A stretch of 64,000 nt of DNA, from the NCBI RefSeq assembly GCF_002723835.1, contig NZ_BEWG01000115.1:1-64000 (forward strand), given 5' to 3'. Shown piece by piece: positions 8,526 to 18,514 of this stretch. The stretch comes from Mycobacterium sp. shizuoka-1 (GTDB lineage: Bacteria > Actinomycetota > Actinomycetes > Mycobacteriales > Mycobacteriaceae). A model generated the notes under the pieces. It did not search any database, was not told the origin of the DNA, and saw nothing but the letters and a program-made list of their open reading frames with translations. Numbering within the stretch: the stretch's first letter is position 1; each line of letters begins with the position of its first letter. The position numbers and the translations under genes were made by a program.

Positions 8526-9688
8526 GGATCGCCGCCCAGCTTCGCTTGATACATCAGCATGTCGACTCGGGCCAGCAGGTCGAGAGCGGTCGCATCGCCG
8601 GCCTCGGCCGCCGCGACACCCACGCTCACACTGACCCCGAGCGTTCTCCCGGTGTCGTCGACGATCGCGCTGACCCGCTCGGCGATCCGCCGTGCGGTCT
8701 CCGCGGCGCCGGCTGCGTCGGTGTCGATCAGCGCCACGCAGAACTCGTCACCGCCGAGGCGCGCGGCAACGTCGTGGGAACGGGTTTCGTCGGTCAGAAT
8801 CCGGGCCACCGTTTCGAGCACACGGTCACCGGCGACGTGACCGAACCGGTCGTTGATGAACTTGAAGTTGTTGAGGTCGAGCAGCAGCAGGCTGAAGCCG
8901 CCGTGACCACGCTGCACCCGGTCCAGCTCGGTGCCCAGCCGGGCGGTGAAGCTACGCCGGTTCAGCAGCGAGGTCAGCGGGTCGGTGCGAGCCAGCTGCT
9001 CGAGCTGGTGCTGCAGCCGTTTGACGTCGCTGATGTCGCGGACCACCGACAGGATGCTCTCGACCTGACCGTCACGGTCGAACTCGGGCGCCGCGCGGCC
9101 GAGGTAGTGGCGCAGACCGGTTGGGCCCTCGTAGTCGAACTCCACCTCCACCGGCTCGCCGGTGTCGATGACGCGTTGGTAGGCCGCTTCGAAGCTCGTG
9201 GCGAGCGCGGCAGCGGCGCCGGTCTCGGTGTAGGTCTTGCCGATGCGGCTCTCGGCGGGGACGCCGGTGATGGCGCCGATCGCCGGATTGGCGTAGCGAC
9301 AGCGGAATTCGCGGTCGTATCGGGTGACCACGTCGGGCAGGTTCTCCACGATCGTGAGGAACGCATCGTCGGAGGTGCCCCACTGCGCCGGTAGGTTCAG
9401 GATCGCCAGATGCTCGTCGGGCTGCCCGTCGACGGGGTGCAGGACGCACCGCCAGCCCGGCGCGTCGTCCGAGGCGATCACCACCGGAATCTCGCCGCTC
9501 TGTGCCGTGTGTGATTGCAGCCGCGACAGCAGGGTTCGCTCGTCGAGCCGGCCGGCCAGCCCCTGCAGAGCGGCCATGAATCCAGGTGTGCGCGCCACGA
9601 TCTCGATCCCGCCGGACGAACCCCGGCAGTGGAACGCAGGAACCCCGGCCAGCGCCAGCGCGGCCAGCCATTGCTCCGCGGACACCAT
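8522..9688 (-). CDS. PAS-GGDEF diguanylate cyclase with I-site
   Basis: A 388-aa paralogue of the next gene downstream, with the same order: N-terminal domain (AEQWLAALALAGVPAFHCRG), PAS region (NLPDVVTRYDREFRCRYANPA), GGDEF domain (TDPLTSLLNRRSFTARLG, DLNNFKFINDRFGHVAGD, RLGGDEFCVAL). Here RSHD sits five residues before GGDEF, a canonical RxxD I-site for c-di-GMP product inhibition. The two genes clearly arose by tandem duplication. Start: ATG 9688, with GTG 9685 and TTG 9697 as alternatives. It follows the methyltransferase gene by 10 bp on the same strand and may be read through from the methionine operon. Confidence 0.9.
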   Translation of the reverse strand: MVSAEQWLAALALAGVPAFHCRGSSGGIEIVARTPGFMAALQGLAGRLDERTLLSRLQSHTAQSGEIPVVIASDDAPGWRCVLHPVDGQPDEHLAILNLPAQWGTSDDAFLTIVENLPDVVTRYDREFRCRYANPAIGAITGVPAESRIGKTYTETGAAAALATSFEAAYQRVIDTGEPVEVEFDYEGPTGLRHYLGRAAPEFDRDGQVESILSVVRDISDVKRLQHQLEQLARTDPLTSLLNRRSFTARLGTELDRVQRGHGGFSLLLLDLNNFKFINDRFGHVAGDRVLETVARILTDETRSHDVAARLGGDEFCVALIDTDAAGAAETARRIAERVSAIVDDTGRTLGVSVSVGVAAAEAGDATALDLLARVDMLMYQAKLGGDP

Positions 9689-9698
9689 GGCCGCCAAT

Positions 9699-10433
9699 CT
9701 ATCCGGCCAGCGTGGCCCGGATGCACACCGTGATGTAGGGCAGCGCCAATCCGGTCGAGTTGGCCAGCGCGGGATGGGTGGTCAGCAGTTCGCGGACCTC
9801 CTCGAGGGTCTGGGTGCGCACGTCGGCCGGCGAGGTGATGCAGTAGCTGCGCGAGGCGACCAGGTCGATCAGCGCCTGCGGCGTCAGGTAGCTCGTCCAC
9901 TCGACGCGGTGGTGTTCGACGCCGGTGAACGGTGCGGGCACCGTGGTGGTGTCGTTGAACTGGGCATTCTCGTGGCCGATGATGCGGCCGAGATCCTTGA
10001 CCCAGCCCAGGCGTTCGTCGCGCGCATTCCACACCAGACCCAGCCGGCCGCCCGGCCGCAGCACCCGGGCCACCTCGGCGACCGCCTGCTGCGGATCGAA
10101 CCAATGCCAGGCCTGGGCCACCAGGACGGCGTCGACGCTGTCATCCGGCAACGGGATCTGCTCGGCGGTGCCCAGCAGGGCCGGGGTGTCCGGCAGCGCC
10201 GAACTCAGCAGCTCCAGCATCTCGGCCAACGGGTCGACGGCCACCACGTCCAGGCCGCGCTCGACCAGCCGGGTGGTCAGCTTGCCGGTGCCTGCGCCCA
10301 GGTCCAGCACGTCGCGCGCCCCGGGGGGCAGCAGCCAGTCGATGGCCTCCGGCGGATACGACGGGCGGCCGCGCTCGTAGGCGGCGGCCTCGGACCCGAA
10401 GGACAGTGAACGTTCCCGCCGCGACTCGGTCAC
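9699..10433 (-). CDS. Class I SAM-dependent methyltransferase (Rv3342-like)
   Basis: A 244-aa UbiE/methyltransferase-11 type protein. SAM-binding motif I is [15 protein letters not shown] at about residues 41-55, followed by [11 protein letters not shown] and the post-motif region [26 protein letters not shown]. The GTG start at 10433 overlaps the metX stop (GTGA), so it is co-translated with metX, as at Rv3341-Rv3342. Sitting behind genes of methionine synthesis, it may consume the SAM they supply. Methyl acceptor unknown. Confidence 0.88.
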   Translation of the reverse strand: MTESRRERSLSFGSEAAAYERGRPSYPPEAIDWLLPPGARDVLDLGAGTGKLTTRLVERGLDVVAVDPLAEMLELLSSALPDTPALLGTAEQIPLPDDSVDAVLVAQAWHWFDPQQAVAEVARVLRPGGRLGLVWNARDERLGWVKDLGRIIGHENAQFNDTTTVPAPFTGVEHHRVEWTSYLTPQALIDLVASRSYCITSPADVRTQTLEEVRELLTTHPALANSTGLALPYITVCIRATLAG

Positions 10434-11608
10434 GGCGCGGCGGAACCTTCGCCGGCCAGCTCCAGGGTCCGGCGGATCAGGCCGCCGACCGCCTCGGTTT
10501 CGACGAGGAACCCGTCGTGGCCGTAGCTCGACTCGACCACCTCGAGGCCTGAGCAGTTCGGCAGCAAGTCGGCCAGCTCCTCCTGCAGCCGCAGCGGGTA
10601 GAGCCGGTCGGAGGTGATCCCGCCGACCACCGCCGGGACCGGGCACGATCCGAGCGCCGCGGCCACCCCGCCGCGACCGCGCCCGACGTCGTGGTTGGAC
10701 AGCGTCTCGGTCAGCGTCACGTAACTGCCCGCGTCGAAGCGTTCGACCAGCTTGGCGCCCTGGTACTCCAGGTAGCTCTGGACCGCGTACCGGCCGCCGG
10801 CCAGCGTGTCCTCGTCGCCCTGGGCGGCATTGCCGAACCGGCTGTCCAACTCGACCTCACCGCGGTAGGTCAGATGCGCGAACCGGCGCGCCAGCTGTAG
10901 CCCGACGTCGGGATTGCGGCCGGTGCCGTGGTAGTCGCCGCCCTGCCAGTTCGGGTCGGCCTTGATCGCCGCGATCTGCGAGCTTTGCGTGCCGATCTGG
11001 TCGGCGGTCGCGCGGGCGCCGACGGCCAGCACCAGGGCGGCCCGCACCCGCTCGGGGTAGCCGATCATCCACTCCAGTGCGCGTGCGCCGCCCATTGAAC
11101 CGCCCACCAGGGCGGCGACGTCGGTGATGCCGAGCGCGGCCAGCGCGGCCACATCGGCGTTCACCTGGTCGCGCACCGTGATGATCGGGAACCGGGAGCC
11201 CCACGGCCTGCCGTCGCGGGCCAGTGAACTCGGGCCGGTCGAGCCGCGGCACCCGCCCAGCACGTTGGTCGCCACCGCGCACCAGCGGGTGGTGTCGATC
11301 GGCGCGCCGGGGCCGGCGATACCGTCCCACCAGCCCGGGGTCGGGTGGCCGGGGCCGGCCGGCCCGGTCAGGTGCGAGTCGCCGGTCAGGGCATGCAAGG
11401 CCACGACGACGTTGTCGCGGGTGGGGGAGAGCTCACCCCAGCGCTGCACCGCGATCGACACGTCGGAGAGGACCTCGCCGCTTTCCAGCGTCAGCGGGCC
11501 GATGTCGACGACGCCGATCTCCCCCTCGGCCGGCAGGGTCACCGTGCGCTCATCGCGCCCGGCCGATTGTTGTTCTTCTTCGCGCAAGCGCTCATCAGAC
11601 AGTGTCAT
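10430..11608 (-). CDS. metX: Homoserine O-acetyltransferase
   Basis: Cytosolic alpha/beta-hydrolase that acetylates homoserine with acetyl-CoA, the first committed step to methionine by direct sulfhydrylation. 392 aa, close to the M. tuberculosis protein (about 379 aa). Features: [17 protein letters not shown], the oxyanion and nucleophile region [12 protein letters not shown] with the catalytic serine, the aspartate in the FDAGSY region, and YGHDGFLVE with the catalytic histidine. The N-terminus is a little longer than in M. tuberculosis. It lies 17 bp downstream of metC and overlaps the methyltransferase by 4 nt, so the three form one operon led by the SAM-IV riboswitch. Confidence 0.95.
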   Translation of the reverse strand: MTLSDERLREEEQQSAGRDERTVTLPAEGEIGVVDIGPLTLESGEVLSDVSIAVQRWGELSPTRDNVVVALHALTGDSHLTGPAGPGHPTPGWWDGIAGPGAPIDTTRWCAVATNVLGGCRGSTGPSSLARDGRPWGSRFPIITVRDQVNADVAALAALGITDVAALVGGSMGGARALEWMIGYPERVRAALVLAVGARATADQIGTQSSQIAAIKADPNWQGGDYHGTGRNPDVGLQLARRFAHLTYRGEVELDSRFGNAAQGDEDTLAGGRYAVQSYLEYQGAKLVERFDAGSYVTLTETLSNHDVGRGRGGVAAALGSCPVPAVVGGITSDRLYPLRLQEELADLLPNCSGLEVVESSYGHDGFLVETEAVGGLIRRTLELAGEGSAAP

Positions 11609-11625
11609 GTCAGGCTCACCCCAAC

Positions 11626-12978
11626 TCAAAAGGCCGCCACGGCGCGCGCGTCCGACGGCTGGCCGTCCGACACCGCCCGCGCGGCCGCGAAGCCGCGCTC
11701 CAGATCGGCCAGGATGTCGTCGATGCCTTCCAGACCGACGGCCAAGCGCACCAGGCCGGGGGTGACACCGGTGGCGAGCTGCTCGTCGGCCGACAGCTGC
11801 TGGTGGGTGGTCGACGCCGGATGGATCACCAGCGAGCGCACGTCGCCGATGTTGGCGACGTGGCTGTGCAGTGTCAGAGCGTTGACGAACGCCTTTCCTG
11901 CTTCCACGCCGCCGGCCAGCTCGAAGGCCAGTACCGCGCCGGTTCCCTTGGGCGCCAACTTCTTTGCCCGCTCGTACCACGGCGAGGTCGGCAAGCCCGC
12001 GTAGTTGACCGACACCACGTCGTCGTGACCGGCCAGGAACTCGGCCACCTTCAACGCATTGGACACGTGGCGCTCGACCCGCAGGCTCAGCGTCTCCAGG
12101 CCCTGGGCGATCAGGAACGCGTTGAACGGCGAGACCGCCGAACCCAGGTCGCGCAGCAGCTGAACCCGCGCCTTGAGGGCGTAGGCGGGCGCGCCGAGGT
12201 CGGCGAAGACCACACCGTGATAGCTGGGATCAGGGGTGGTGAAGCCGGGGAACTTGCCGCTCGTCCAGTCGAACGTGCCGCCGTCGACGATCACGCCCGC
12301 GATCGCCGTGCCGTGGCCGCCGAGGTACTTGGTCGCCGAGTGCACGACGATGTCGGCGCCGTGGGCGATCGGCTGGATCAGGTAGGGCGTGGCGATGGTG
12401 TTGTCGACGATCAGCGGCACCCCGTTGTGGTGGGCGACCGCGGCCACGGCCGGGATGTCCAGCACGTCGATCTGGGGGTTGGAGATCGTCTCGCCGAAGA
12501 ACGCCTTGGTGTTCGGCCGCACCGCGGCCTGCCAGGACTCCGGGTCGTCGGGGTCGGTCACGAACGTGGTCTCGATGCCCAGTTTGGGCAGCGTGTAGTG
12601 CAGCAGGTTGTAGGTGCCGCCGTAGAGCCGCGGCGAGGACACGATGTGGTCGCCTGCGTTGGCCAGGTTCAGGATCGCGAAGGTCTCGGCGGCCTGCCCG
12701 GAGGACAGCAACAGCGCGGCAACCCCGCCTTCGAGGGCGGCGATCCGCTGCTCGACGGTGTCCTGGGTGGGGTTCATGATCCGGGTGTAGATGTTGCCCG
12801 GCTCGGCCAGCCCGAACAGCGCGGCGGCGTGGTCGGTGTTGTCGAACGTGTAGGACGTGGTCGCGTAGATCGGCAGCGCCCTAGCATGCGTGGCGGCGTC
12901 GGGAGTCTGCCCGGCGTGGATCTGCTTGGTCTCAAAAGACCAGGTCGCGCTGGGGTCCTCGGTCTGCGACGTGCTCAT
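11626..12978 (-). CDS. metC: O-acetylhomoserine sulfhydrylase
   Basis: PLP-dependent Cys/Met-metabolism enzyme (also called metY) that turns O-acetylhomoserine plus sulfide into homocysteine. 450 aa, the usual length. PLP lysine in [13 protein letters not shown]; other family motifs are [38 protein letters not shown] and [12 protein letters not shown] strong Shine-Dalgarno GGAGG lies 10 nt before ATG 12978. First gene of the metC-metX-methyltransferase operon, preceded by a SAM-IV aptamer, so expression should fall when SAM is plentiful. Confidence 0.95.
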   Translation of the reverse strand: MSTSQTEDPSATWSFETKQIHAGQTPDAATHARALPIYATTSYTFDNTDHAAALFGLAEPGNIYTRIMNPTQDTVEQRIAALEGGVAALLLSSGQAAETFAILNLANAGDHIVSSPRLYGGTYNLLHYTLPKLGIETTFVTDPDDPESWQAAVRPNTKAFFGETISNPQIDVLDIPAVAAVAHHNGVPLIVDNTIATPYLIQPIAHGADIVVHSATKYLGGHGTAIAGVIVDGGTFDWTSGKFPGFTTPDPSYHGVVFADLGAPAYALKARVQLLRDLGSAVSPFNAFLIAQGLETLSLRVERHVSNALKVAEFLAGHDDVVSVNYAGLPTSPWYERAKKLAPKGTGAVLAFELAGGVEAGKAFVNALTLHSHVANIGDVRSLVIHPASTTHQQLSADEQLATGVTPGLVRLAVGLEGIDDILADLERGFAAARAVSDGQPSDARAVAAF

Positions 12979-13005
12979 GTGAAACGAACCTCCATCTGTC
13001 TCTGG

Positions 13006-13025
13006 GGGCCCGTCAGCACGGACCC
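13006..13025 (-). terminator. Hairpin between SAM-IV aptamer and metC
   Basis: The minus strand can fold an 8-bp stem (arms 13018-13025 and 13006-13013, one G-U pair, 4-nt loop) just after the aptamer and before the metC ribosome binding site. It touches the aptamer's last bases and could be part of the expression platform. There is no U-tract, so control may be translational instead. Confidence 0.35.
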
Positions 13026-13139
13026 GCGCTTGCCGGTAGCCGCTGTCGGCTACTCAACCTGGTCTTCACCCGGAGCACCCCACCGCGGTTGGAGGGTTGC
13101 CGGCCAGCAAGCCGGGGCTTGATGCTGGCGCTCATGACC
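13021..13139 (-). promoter_or_regulatory. SAM-IV riboswitch upstream of metC
   Basis: Read on the minus strand, the segment starts GGTCATGAGCGCCAGC and continues with CAAGCCCCGGCTTGCTGGCC, GGCAACCCTCC, CCGCGGTGGGGTGC and the closing GAAGACC. This is close to base-for-base the actinobacterial SAM-IV aptamer I recall from M. tuberculosis, and the span is 119 nt. A later 7-bp hairpin (GTAGCCG/CGGCTAC, 13036-13053) matches its 3' stem. It lies in the leader of metC, as expected for repression by S-adenosylmethionine. Confidence 0.92.
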
Positions 13140-13335
13140 GACCCAAAGCGTAGCGCACCTTCGTAACGGGAGGCCAGCGGGATATCCGGGCCGGACGGGG
13201 TGGCCACGGGGCGAGCCACTGTGACGTAGACCTCGGCACGGATCCGTCGACCGCGATCACGTAGCGTCGGATGCGACGCGATACTGATAGCCGCCAACGC
13301 ACCTGACTGATCGAACGCCCGGGAGACACGAGCAC

Positions 13336-15561
13336 ATGAGCGCCGAGCAACCGTCCATCATCTACACGCTCACCGACGAGGCGCCGCTGCTGGCGACCTA
13401 TGGATTTCTGCCGGTTCTCCGCACCTTCGTCGAGCCGGCCGGCATCGACGTCAAGACCAGCGACATCTCGGTGGCCGCGCGCATCCTCGCCGAGTTCAGC
13501 GACCGCCTGACCGACGAGCAGCGGGTACCCGACAACCTGGCCGAGCTGGGCGCGCTGACCCAGGACCCGAGCGCCAACATCATCAAGCTGCCCAACATCA
13601 GCGCCTCGGTACCGCAGCTGGTGGCCGCGATCAAGGAGCTGAAGGCCAAAGGCTACGACCTGCCGGACTTTCCCGGCGATCCCAAGACCGACGAAGAGAA
13701 GGCGATCCGCCAGCGCTACGGCAAGATTCTCGGCAGCGCGGTGAACCCGGTTCTGCGCGAAGGGAATTCGGATCGCCGTGCACCCAAGGCGGTCAAGGAA
13801 TACGCCCGCAAGAACCCGCACAGCATGGGGCAGTGGTCGCAGGCATCGCGCACTCACGTGGCCACCATGAAGGGCGGCGACTTCTACCACGGCGAAGAGT
13901 CGATCACGCTCGACAAGGACCGCAACGTGCGGATGGAACTCAAGACCGCGAGCGGCAAGACGATCGTGCTCAAGCCGGAGGTCAAGCTCGACAACGGCGA
14001 CGTCATCGACAGCATGTACATGAGCAAGAAGGCGCTGATCGACTTCTACGAGGAGCAGATCGAGGACGCCTACAAGACCGGCGTGATGTTCTCGCTGCAC
14101 GTCAAGGCCACCATGATGAAGGTGAGCCACCCCATCGTGTTCGGCCACGCGGTGAAGGTCTTCTACAAGGACGCGTTCGCCAAGCACGGTGCGCTGTTCG
14201 AAGAACTGGGCGTGAACGTCAACAACGGCCTGTCCGATCTGTACGACAAGATCGAATCGCTGCCGGCCAGCCAGCGCGAAGAGATCATCGAAGACCTGCA
14301 CAAGTGCCACGAGCACCGCCCCGAGCTGGCGATGGTCGACTCGGCCAAGGGCATCTCCAACTTCCACTCGCCGTCCGACGTGATCGTGGACGCCTCGATG
14401 CCGGCGATGATCCGGCTCGGCGGCAAGATGTACGGCGCCGACGGACGAACGAAGGACACCAAGGCGGTCAACCCGGAGTCGACGTTCTCCCGGATGTACC
14501 AGGAAGTCATCAACTTCTGTAAGACCCACGGCCAGTTCGACCCCACCACCATGGGCACCGTCCCCAACGTCGGCTTGATGGCGCAGAAGGCCGAGGAGTA
14601 CGGCAGCCACGACAAGACCTTCGAGATCGCCGAGGACGGCGTCGCCGACATCGTCGACAACGACACCGGTGAGGTGCTGCTGACCAAGAAGGTCGAGGCC
14701 GGCGACATCTGGCGGATGCCGGTCGTCAAGGACGCGCCGATCCGGGACTGGGTGAAGCTGGCCGTGACCCGGGCCCGGATCTCCGGAATGCCGGTGGTGT
14801 TCTGGCTCGACGACGAGCGCCCCCACGAGAACGAACTGCGCAAGAAGGTCAAGACCTACCTCGCCGAGCACGACACCGAGGGGCTGGAGATCACGATCCT
14901 GCCGCAGGTGTGGGCCATGCGGTACACCCTCGAGCGGTTGATCCGCGGGCAGGACACCATTTCGGCGACCGGCAACATCCTGCGCGACTACCTCACCGAC
15001 CTGTTCCCGATCCTGGAGCTGGGGACCAGCGCCAAGATGCTCTCGATCGTGCCGCTGATGGCCGGGGGTGGGCTCTATGAGACCGGCGCCGGTGGGTCGG
15101 CGCCCAAGCACGTCAGCCAGCTGGTCGAGGAGAACCACCTGCGCTGGGACTCACTCGGCGAGTTCCTCGCGATCGGCGCCAGCCTGGAGGATCTGGGCAA
15201 CAAGACCGACAACGCGAAGGCCAAGGTGCTGGCCGCCACGCTGGACACCGCGGTCGGGGAGCTGCTCGACGCGAACAAGAGTCCGTCGCGCAAGACCGGC
15301 GAGCTGGACAACCGGGGCAGCCAGTTCTACCTGGCGCTGTACTGGGCGCAGGCGCTGGCCGAGCAGACCGAGGACGCCGAACTCGCCGAGCACTTCGCGC
15401 CGCTGGCCAAGACGCTCGCCGAGAACGAGGACACGATCGTCGCCGAGCTCAACGAGGTGCAGGGCAAGCCGGTCGACATCGGCGGCTACTACTACCCGGA
15501 TCCGGAGAAGACCACCGCGGTGATGCGTCCGAGCAAGACGTTCAACTCCGCGCTCGGCTAG
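13336..15561 (+). CDS. icd2: NADP-dependent isocitrate dehydrogenase, monomeric type
   Basis: TCA-cycle enzyme oxidising isocitrate to 2-oxoglutarate with NADP. At 741 aa it is the large monomeric form, like M. tuberculosis Icd2 (about 745 aa) and unlike the roughly 410-aa dimeric Icd1. Conserved stretches include [18 protein letters not shown], the [20 protein letters not shown] region, [17 protein letters not shown] and [16 protein letters not shown]. Shine-Dalgarno GGGAG precedes ATG 13336. It is divergent from the metC riboswitch leader and convergent with the hydrolase gene, leaving 6 bp between stops. In M. tuberculosis the metC neighbour is icd1, so this locus carries a non-homologous replacement. 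Confidence 0.96.
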   Translation: MSAEQPSIIYTLTDEAPLLATYGFLPVLRTFVEPAGIDVKTSDISVAARILAEFSDRLTDEQRVPDNLAELGALTQDPSANIIKLPNISASVPQLVAAIKELKAKGYDLPDFPGDPKTDEEKAIRQRYGKILGSAVNPVLREGNSDRRAPKAVKEYARKNPHSMGQWSQASRTHVATMKGGDFYHGEESITLDKDRNVRMELKTASGKTIVLKPEVKLDNGDVIDSMYMSKKALIDFYEEQIEDAYKTGVMFSLHVKATMMKVSHPIVFGHAVKVFYKDAFAKHGALFEELGVNVNNGLSDLYDKIESLPASQREEIIEDLHKCHEHRPELAMVDSAKGISNFHSPSDVIVDASMPAMIRLGGKMYGADGRTKDTKAVNPESTFSRMYQEVINFCKTHGQFDPTTMGTVPNVGLMAQKAEEYGSHDKTFEIAEDGVADIVDNDTGEVLLTKKVEAGDIWRMPVVKDAPIRDWVKLAVTRARISGMPVVFWLDDERPHENELRKKVKTYLAEHDTEGLEITILPQVWAMRYTLERLIRGQDTISATGNILRDYLTDLFPILELGTSAKMLSIVPLMAGGGLYETGAGGSAPKHVSQLVEENHLRWDSLGEFLAIGASLEDLGNKTDNAKAKVLAATLDTAVGELLDANKSPSRKTGELDNRGSQFYLALYWAQALAEQTEDAELAEHFAPLAKTLAENEDTIVAELNEVQGKPVDIGGYYYPDPEKTTAVMRPSKTFNSALG

Positions 15562-15567
15562 GTCGCG

Positions 15568-16407
15568 CTAGCCGGCGGGGTTGGCCTGTCGCACCGGCGG
15601 GGTGTGCGCGTCCACCCAGTCGATGATCAGGTTCGCGACCCGCTCCGGGGCTTCGAACATCGGGATGTGCCCGACGCCGTCGAGCTGGGTCACCGTGTCG
15701 ATCTCCGGGATGTGCCGCAGGAAGTGCTTGGTGAACCGGGGATGGGGCAGCACCCGGTCGCGGTCGCAGACCACCAGGTTGGTCGGGATCGTCGTCTCGG
15801 TCAGCTCCATCAGCCCGGGCAGCAGCAGGGCCTTGATCAGCAGTTGGTAGTAGGCCCGGCAATGGGTGACGTCGTCGATGATCTCCTGCAGTTGCACCTC
15901 GGTCAGCCCGGCCGGGGTGGCGCTGATCGGCACGCTGGCGGCTGCCTTGGCCCCGGGCAGTCGCAGCGCCCGTTCGCGCAGCACCAGCGCCGTCAGCCAC
16001 ACCGGCAGCCCGGCGACGAACTTGCCGACGATCTCGTATTTCACCGGCGACCAGCGGTGCCAGCCACCGGCCGGGGCGATCGCGGTCAGGGTGCGGGCCC
16101 GGCCGCGCCGCTCGAGTTCGAACGCCACCCACCCGCCCAGCGAGTTGCCGACGATGTGCGCGGTGTCCCAGCCCAGCTCGTCGAGCTGACGCTCGAGGTG
16201 GTCGGCCAGCGTGGCAGTGTCCAGGAACCACGACCGGGTGCGCGGGCCGCCGTTGTGGCCGGCCATCGACGGCGCAAACACCTCGTAGCGGCCGGTATCG
16301 GCCAGCCGGGGAGCGACCTCGGCCCACACGTAGGACGACATCATGAACGGGTGCAGCAGCAGGATCGGTTCGCCGGAGCCGACGTGAAGGGGTTCGCGGG
16401 ACGCCAC
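15568..16407 (-). CDS. Alpha/beta hydrolase
   Basis: About 279 aa. Alpha/beta-hydrolase fold with HPFMMSSYVW near the N-terminus, nucleophile elbow GNSLGGW with the catalytic serine, an acid in VVCDRDRVLPHPRF and the final histidine in GVGHIPMFEAPE. Probably an esterase or epoxide-type hydrolase; substrate unknown. Position behind icd2 and metC resembles the Rv3338 locus. I chose GTG 16407; a TTG start at 16443 would add 12 residues but runs through a palindrome at 16425-16439, which looks regulatory rather than coding. Confidence 0.85.
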   Translation of the reverse strand: MASREPLHVGSGEPILLLHPFMMSSYVWAEVAPRLADTGRYEVFAPSMAGHNGGPRTRSWFLDTATLADHLERQLDELGWDTAHIVGNSLGGWVAFELERRGRARTLTAIAPAGGWHRWSPVKYEIVGKFVAGLPVWLTALVLRERALRLPGAKAAASVPISATPAGLTEVQLQEIIDDVTHCRAYYQLLIKALLLPGLMELTETTIPTNLVVCDRDRVLPHPRFTKHFLRHIPEIDTVTQLDGVGHIPMFEAPERVANLIIDWVDAHTPPVRQANPAG

Positions 16408-16424
16408 ACCCCGACCGTAAAGGT

Positions 16425-16439
16425 GATACCGCCGGTATC
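16425..16439. promoter_or_regulatory. 15-bp palindrome between divergent hydrolase and exonuclease genes
   Basis: GATACC-GCC-GGTATC, 6-bp perfect arms, lies in the 50-bp space between the hydrolase start (16407, minus) and the exonuclease start (16458, plus). Possible operator; no regulator gene is adjacent. Confidence 0.3.
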
Positions 16440-16457
16440 GCAAGATAGGTTTTCTCC

Positions 16458-17264
16458 GTGATCGTGACCACCATCAACGTCAACGGCGTGCGCGCCGCGG
16501 TGCGCCGGCGCTCCGAGGAAAACCTCGGCCTGCTGGACTGGCTGTCCCGCACGGCCGCCGACGTCGTCTGCCTGCAGGAGACCCGCTCCGACGACGAGCA
16601 GATCGCCGAAGCGCTCGCTCCGGCATTGGTGAGTGGCTGGCACCTGGCGTCGGCCAGCCCGCACCTCAAGGGCCGCAGCGGTGTCGCCATCCTGTCCCGC
16701 ACGCCGTTCGCGGCGGTTCGAATCGGCTTGACCGCAACCGAATTCGAATCGCACGGCCGCTATCTCGAAGTCGACCTGGCCGGCGGTCAGACCGTCGGCA
16801 GCGTCTACGTGCACACCGGGGAGGCCGACACCGACCGCCAGCTGGAGAAGGAGCGGTTCACCGCCGCACTGGCCAAACGGATGGCCGAGCTGACCGCCGA
16901 CGGCCGCGACGCGGTGATCTGCGGCGACTGGAACATCGCCCACACCACCAACGACATCAAGGCCTGGAAGGCCAACGTCAAGAAGGCCGGCTTCCTGCCC
17001 AGCGAACGGCAGTGGCTGACCGACCTGCTGGAGTCGGGGTGGGTCGACGTCATGCGCAGGCTGCATCCCGATGTCGCAGGCCCGTACAGCTGGTGGTCGT
17101 GGCGCGGCAAGGCGTTCGACAACGACGCGGGCTGGCGCATCGACTACCACCTGGCCAGCGAATCCCTGGCGGCGCGCGCGGTGGCCGCCCGGGTCGAACG
17201 GCCCGCCGCCTACGCGCTGCGCTGGTCCGACCACGCCCCGGTCACCGTAGAGTTCAGCTCATGA
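16458..17264 (+). CDS. xthA: Exodeoxyribonuclease III / AP endonuclease
   Basis: Base-excision repair nuclease of the ExoIII/APE fold, 268 aa. Motifs in order: NVNGVRAA, LQET (metal-binding glutamate, about residue 41), VYVHTGEADT, GDWNIAHT (catalytic Asp-Asn), WWSWRGKAFDNDAGWRIDY and terminal SDHAPVTVEF (catalytic His). GTG start. Overlaps the amidohydrolase gene by 4 nt (ATGA), so they are co-transcribed, although the functional link is unclear. Confidence 0.93.
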   Translation: MIVTTINVNGVRAAVRRRSEENLGLLDWLSRTAADVVCLQETRSDDEQIAEALAPALVSGWHLASASPHLKGRSGVAILSRTPFAAVRIGLTATEFESHGRYLEVDLAGGQTVGSVYVHTGEADTDRQLEKERFTAALAKRMAELTADGRDAVICGDWNIAHTTNDIKAWKANVKKAGFLPSERQWLTDLLESGWVDVMRRLHPDVAGPYSWWSWRGKAFDNDAGWRIDYHLASESLAARAVAARVERPAAYALRWSDHAPVTVEFSS

Positions 17265-18514
17265 GCCTTCTGATCAAGAATGTCCGTGTCTTCGACGGGC
17301 TTTCGGGCTCGGTGACCCCCGGCCACGTCTTGATCGACGGGGCCACGATCTCCGCCGTCGAGACCTCGCCGATCGCCGAGGCTGCCGCCACCACCGTGAT
17401 CGACGGCGGTGACCGGGTGCTGATGCCCGGCATGATCGACGCGCACGCGCACCTGGTGGGCATGGCCAACACGCTGCTGGACCTGGCGATGGCCTCGCAG
17501 ACCCAGCTCGCGGCGACCACCCTGGCCCGGGCCAAGGGCACGCTGTTGCGCGGGTTCACCACCGTGCGGGACATGGCCGGCGACACCGCCGGGATCAAGA
17601 AGGTGATCGACGGCGAACCGGTGCTGGGCCCGCGGATCTACCCCAGCCAGGCGGCGATCTCGCAGACCGGTGGTCACGGTGATTTCGGCTTCGTCTACGA
17701 GCGCCCGACCGCCCTGGGCGGGCCCGAATCCCGCGCCGAGACAATCGGTTTCATGCGGGTCGCAGACGGCGTCGAGCGGGTCCTGGCCGCCGTGCGCGAG
17801 CAACTCAAGCTCGGCGCCGCCCAGATCAAGTTGATGGCCGGCGGTGGCGCCGCCTCGCTGTACGACCCGCTCTACACCGTGCAGTTCACCGAAGCCGAGA
17901 TGGCTGCCGCCGTGGCGGCCGCCGCCGACTACGGCACCTATGTGGCCACCCACGTCTACAACGTCACCGGTATCCGCCGGGCCGTGCAAGCCGGGGTGAA
18001 ATCCATCGAGCACGGCCATCTGGCCGACGAGCCCACCGTGGCCATGCTGGCCGAACGCGAGGTGTGGTTGTCCACCCAGCCGTTCGCCGAACACGACCAC
18101 AGCTTCCTCAACCCGGACAGCGCCGAGAAGAACCGGGAGATCTGCAGCGGCACCCCGCACGTCTACGAGTGGGCCCGCAAGCACGGGGTGAAGCTGGCGT
18201 GGGGAACCGATCTGCTCTTCGAGCCGGAAAGCGTTGCGCGGCAAAGTGAGATGATGGTCCGTCTCGGCGAGTACGTCAGCAACGTCGACGCGCTGAAAAT
18301 GGTGACGTCGGGTAACGCCGAGCTGCTGCGACTGGCCGGGGACCGCGATCCCTACAAGTCGGCACGCCTCGGCGAGATCACCGCGGGAGCGTGGGCCGAT
18401 GTGCTGCTGGTCAACGGCGACCCCACCGCCGATCTGAGCGCGCTGGCCGATCCCGACAAAGGCCTGGCCGTCATCGTCAAGAACGGCGTGATCGTCAAGA
18501 ACAGCCTGGCCTAG
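17261..18514 (+). CDS. Metal-dependent amidohydrolase (prolidase/imidazolonepropionase-like)
   Basis: A 417-aa member of the amidohydrolase superfamily. The composite-domain N-terminus carries MSLLIKNVRVFDGL. Metal ligands are visible as HAHLVG (HxH, about residue 61), the carboxylated-lysine region AAQIKLMAGGG, ATHVYN, SIEHGHL and the aspartate in WGTDLLFEP. This pattern fits the Xaa-Pro dipeptidase/ochratoxinase group (cytosolic hydrolases of peptides or amides). Start ATG 17261 overlaps the xthA stop. Converges on the lipase gene with a 4-nt overlap of the two ends. Confidence 0.88.
   Translation: MSLLIKNVRVFDGLSGSVTPGHVLIDGATISAVETSPIAEAAATTVIDGGDRVLMPGMIDAHAHLVGMANTLLDLAMASQTQLAATTLARAKGTLLRGFTTVRDMAGDTAGIKKVIDGEPVLGPRIYPSQAAISQTGGHGDFGFVYERPTALGGPESRAETIGFMRVADGVERVLAAVREQLKLGAAQIKLMAGGGAASLYDPLYTVQFTEAEMAAAVAAAADYGTYVATHVYNVTGIRRAVQAGVKSIEHGHLADEPTVAMLAEREVWLSTQPFAEHDHSFLNPDSAEKNREICSGTPHVYEWARKHGVKLAWGTDLLFEPESVARQSEMMVRLGEYVSNVDALKMVTSGNAELLRLAGDRDPYKSARLGEITAGAWADVLLVNGDPTADLSALADPDKGLAVIVKNGVIVKNSLA

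Noticed and set aside
13013-13297. Open frame of 94 codons across the metC leader
   Set aside because: It covers the SAM-IV aptamer, whose conserved RNA sequence explains the region.
13132-15138. A 668-codon open frame antisense to icd2
   Set aside because: Its composition is that of a GC-rich shadow frame (long runs of Val, His, Asp, Arg), it has no domain motif, and the plus-strand frame is an unmistakable isocitrate dehydrogenase.
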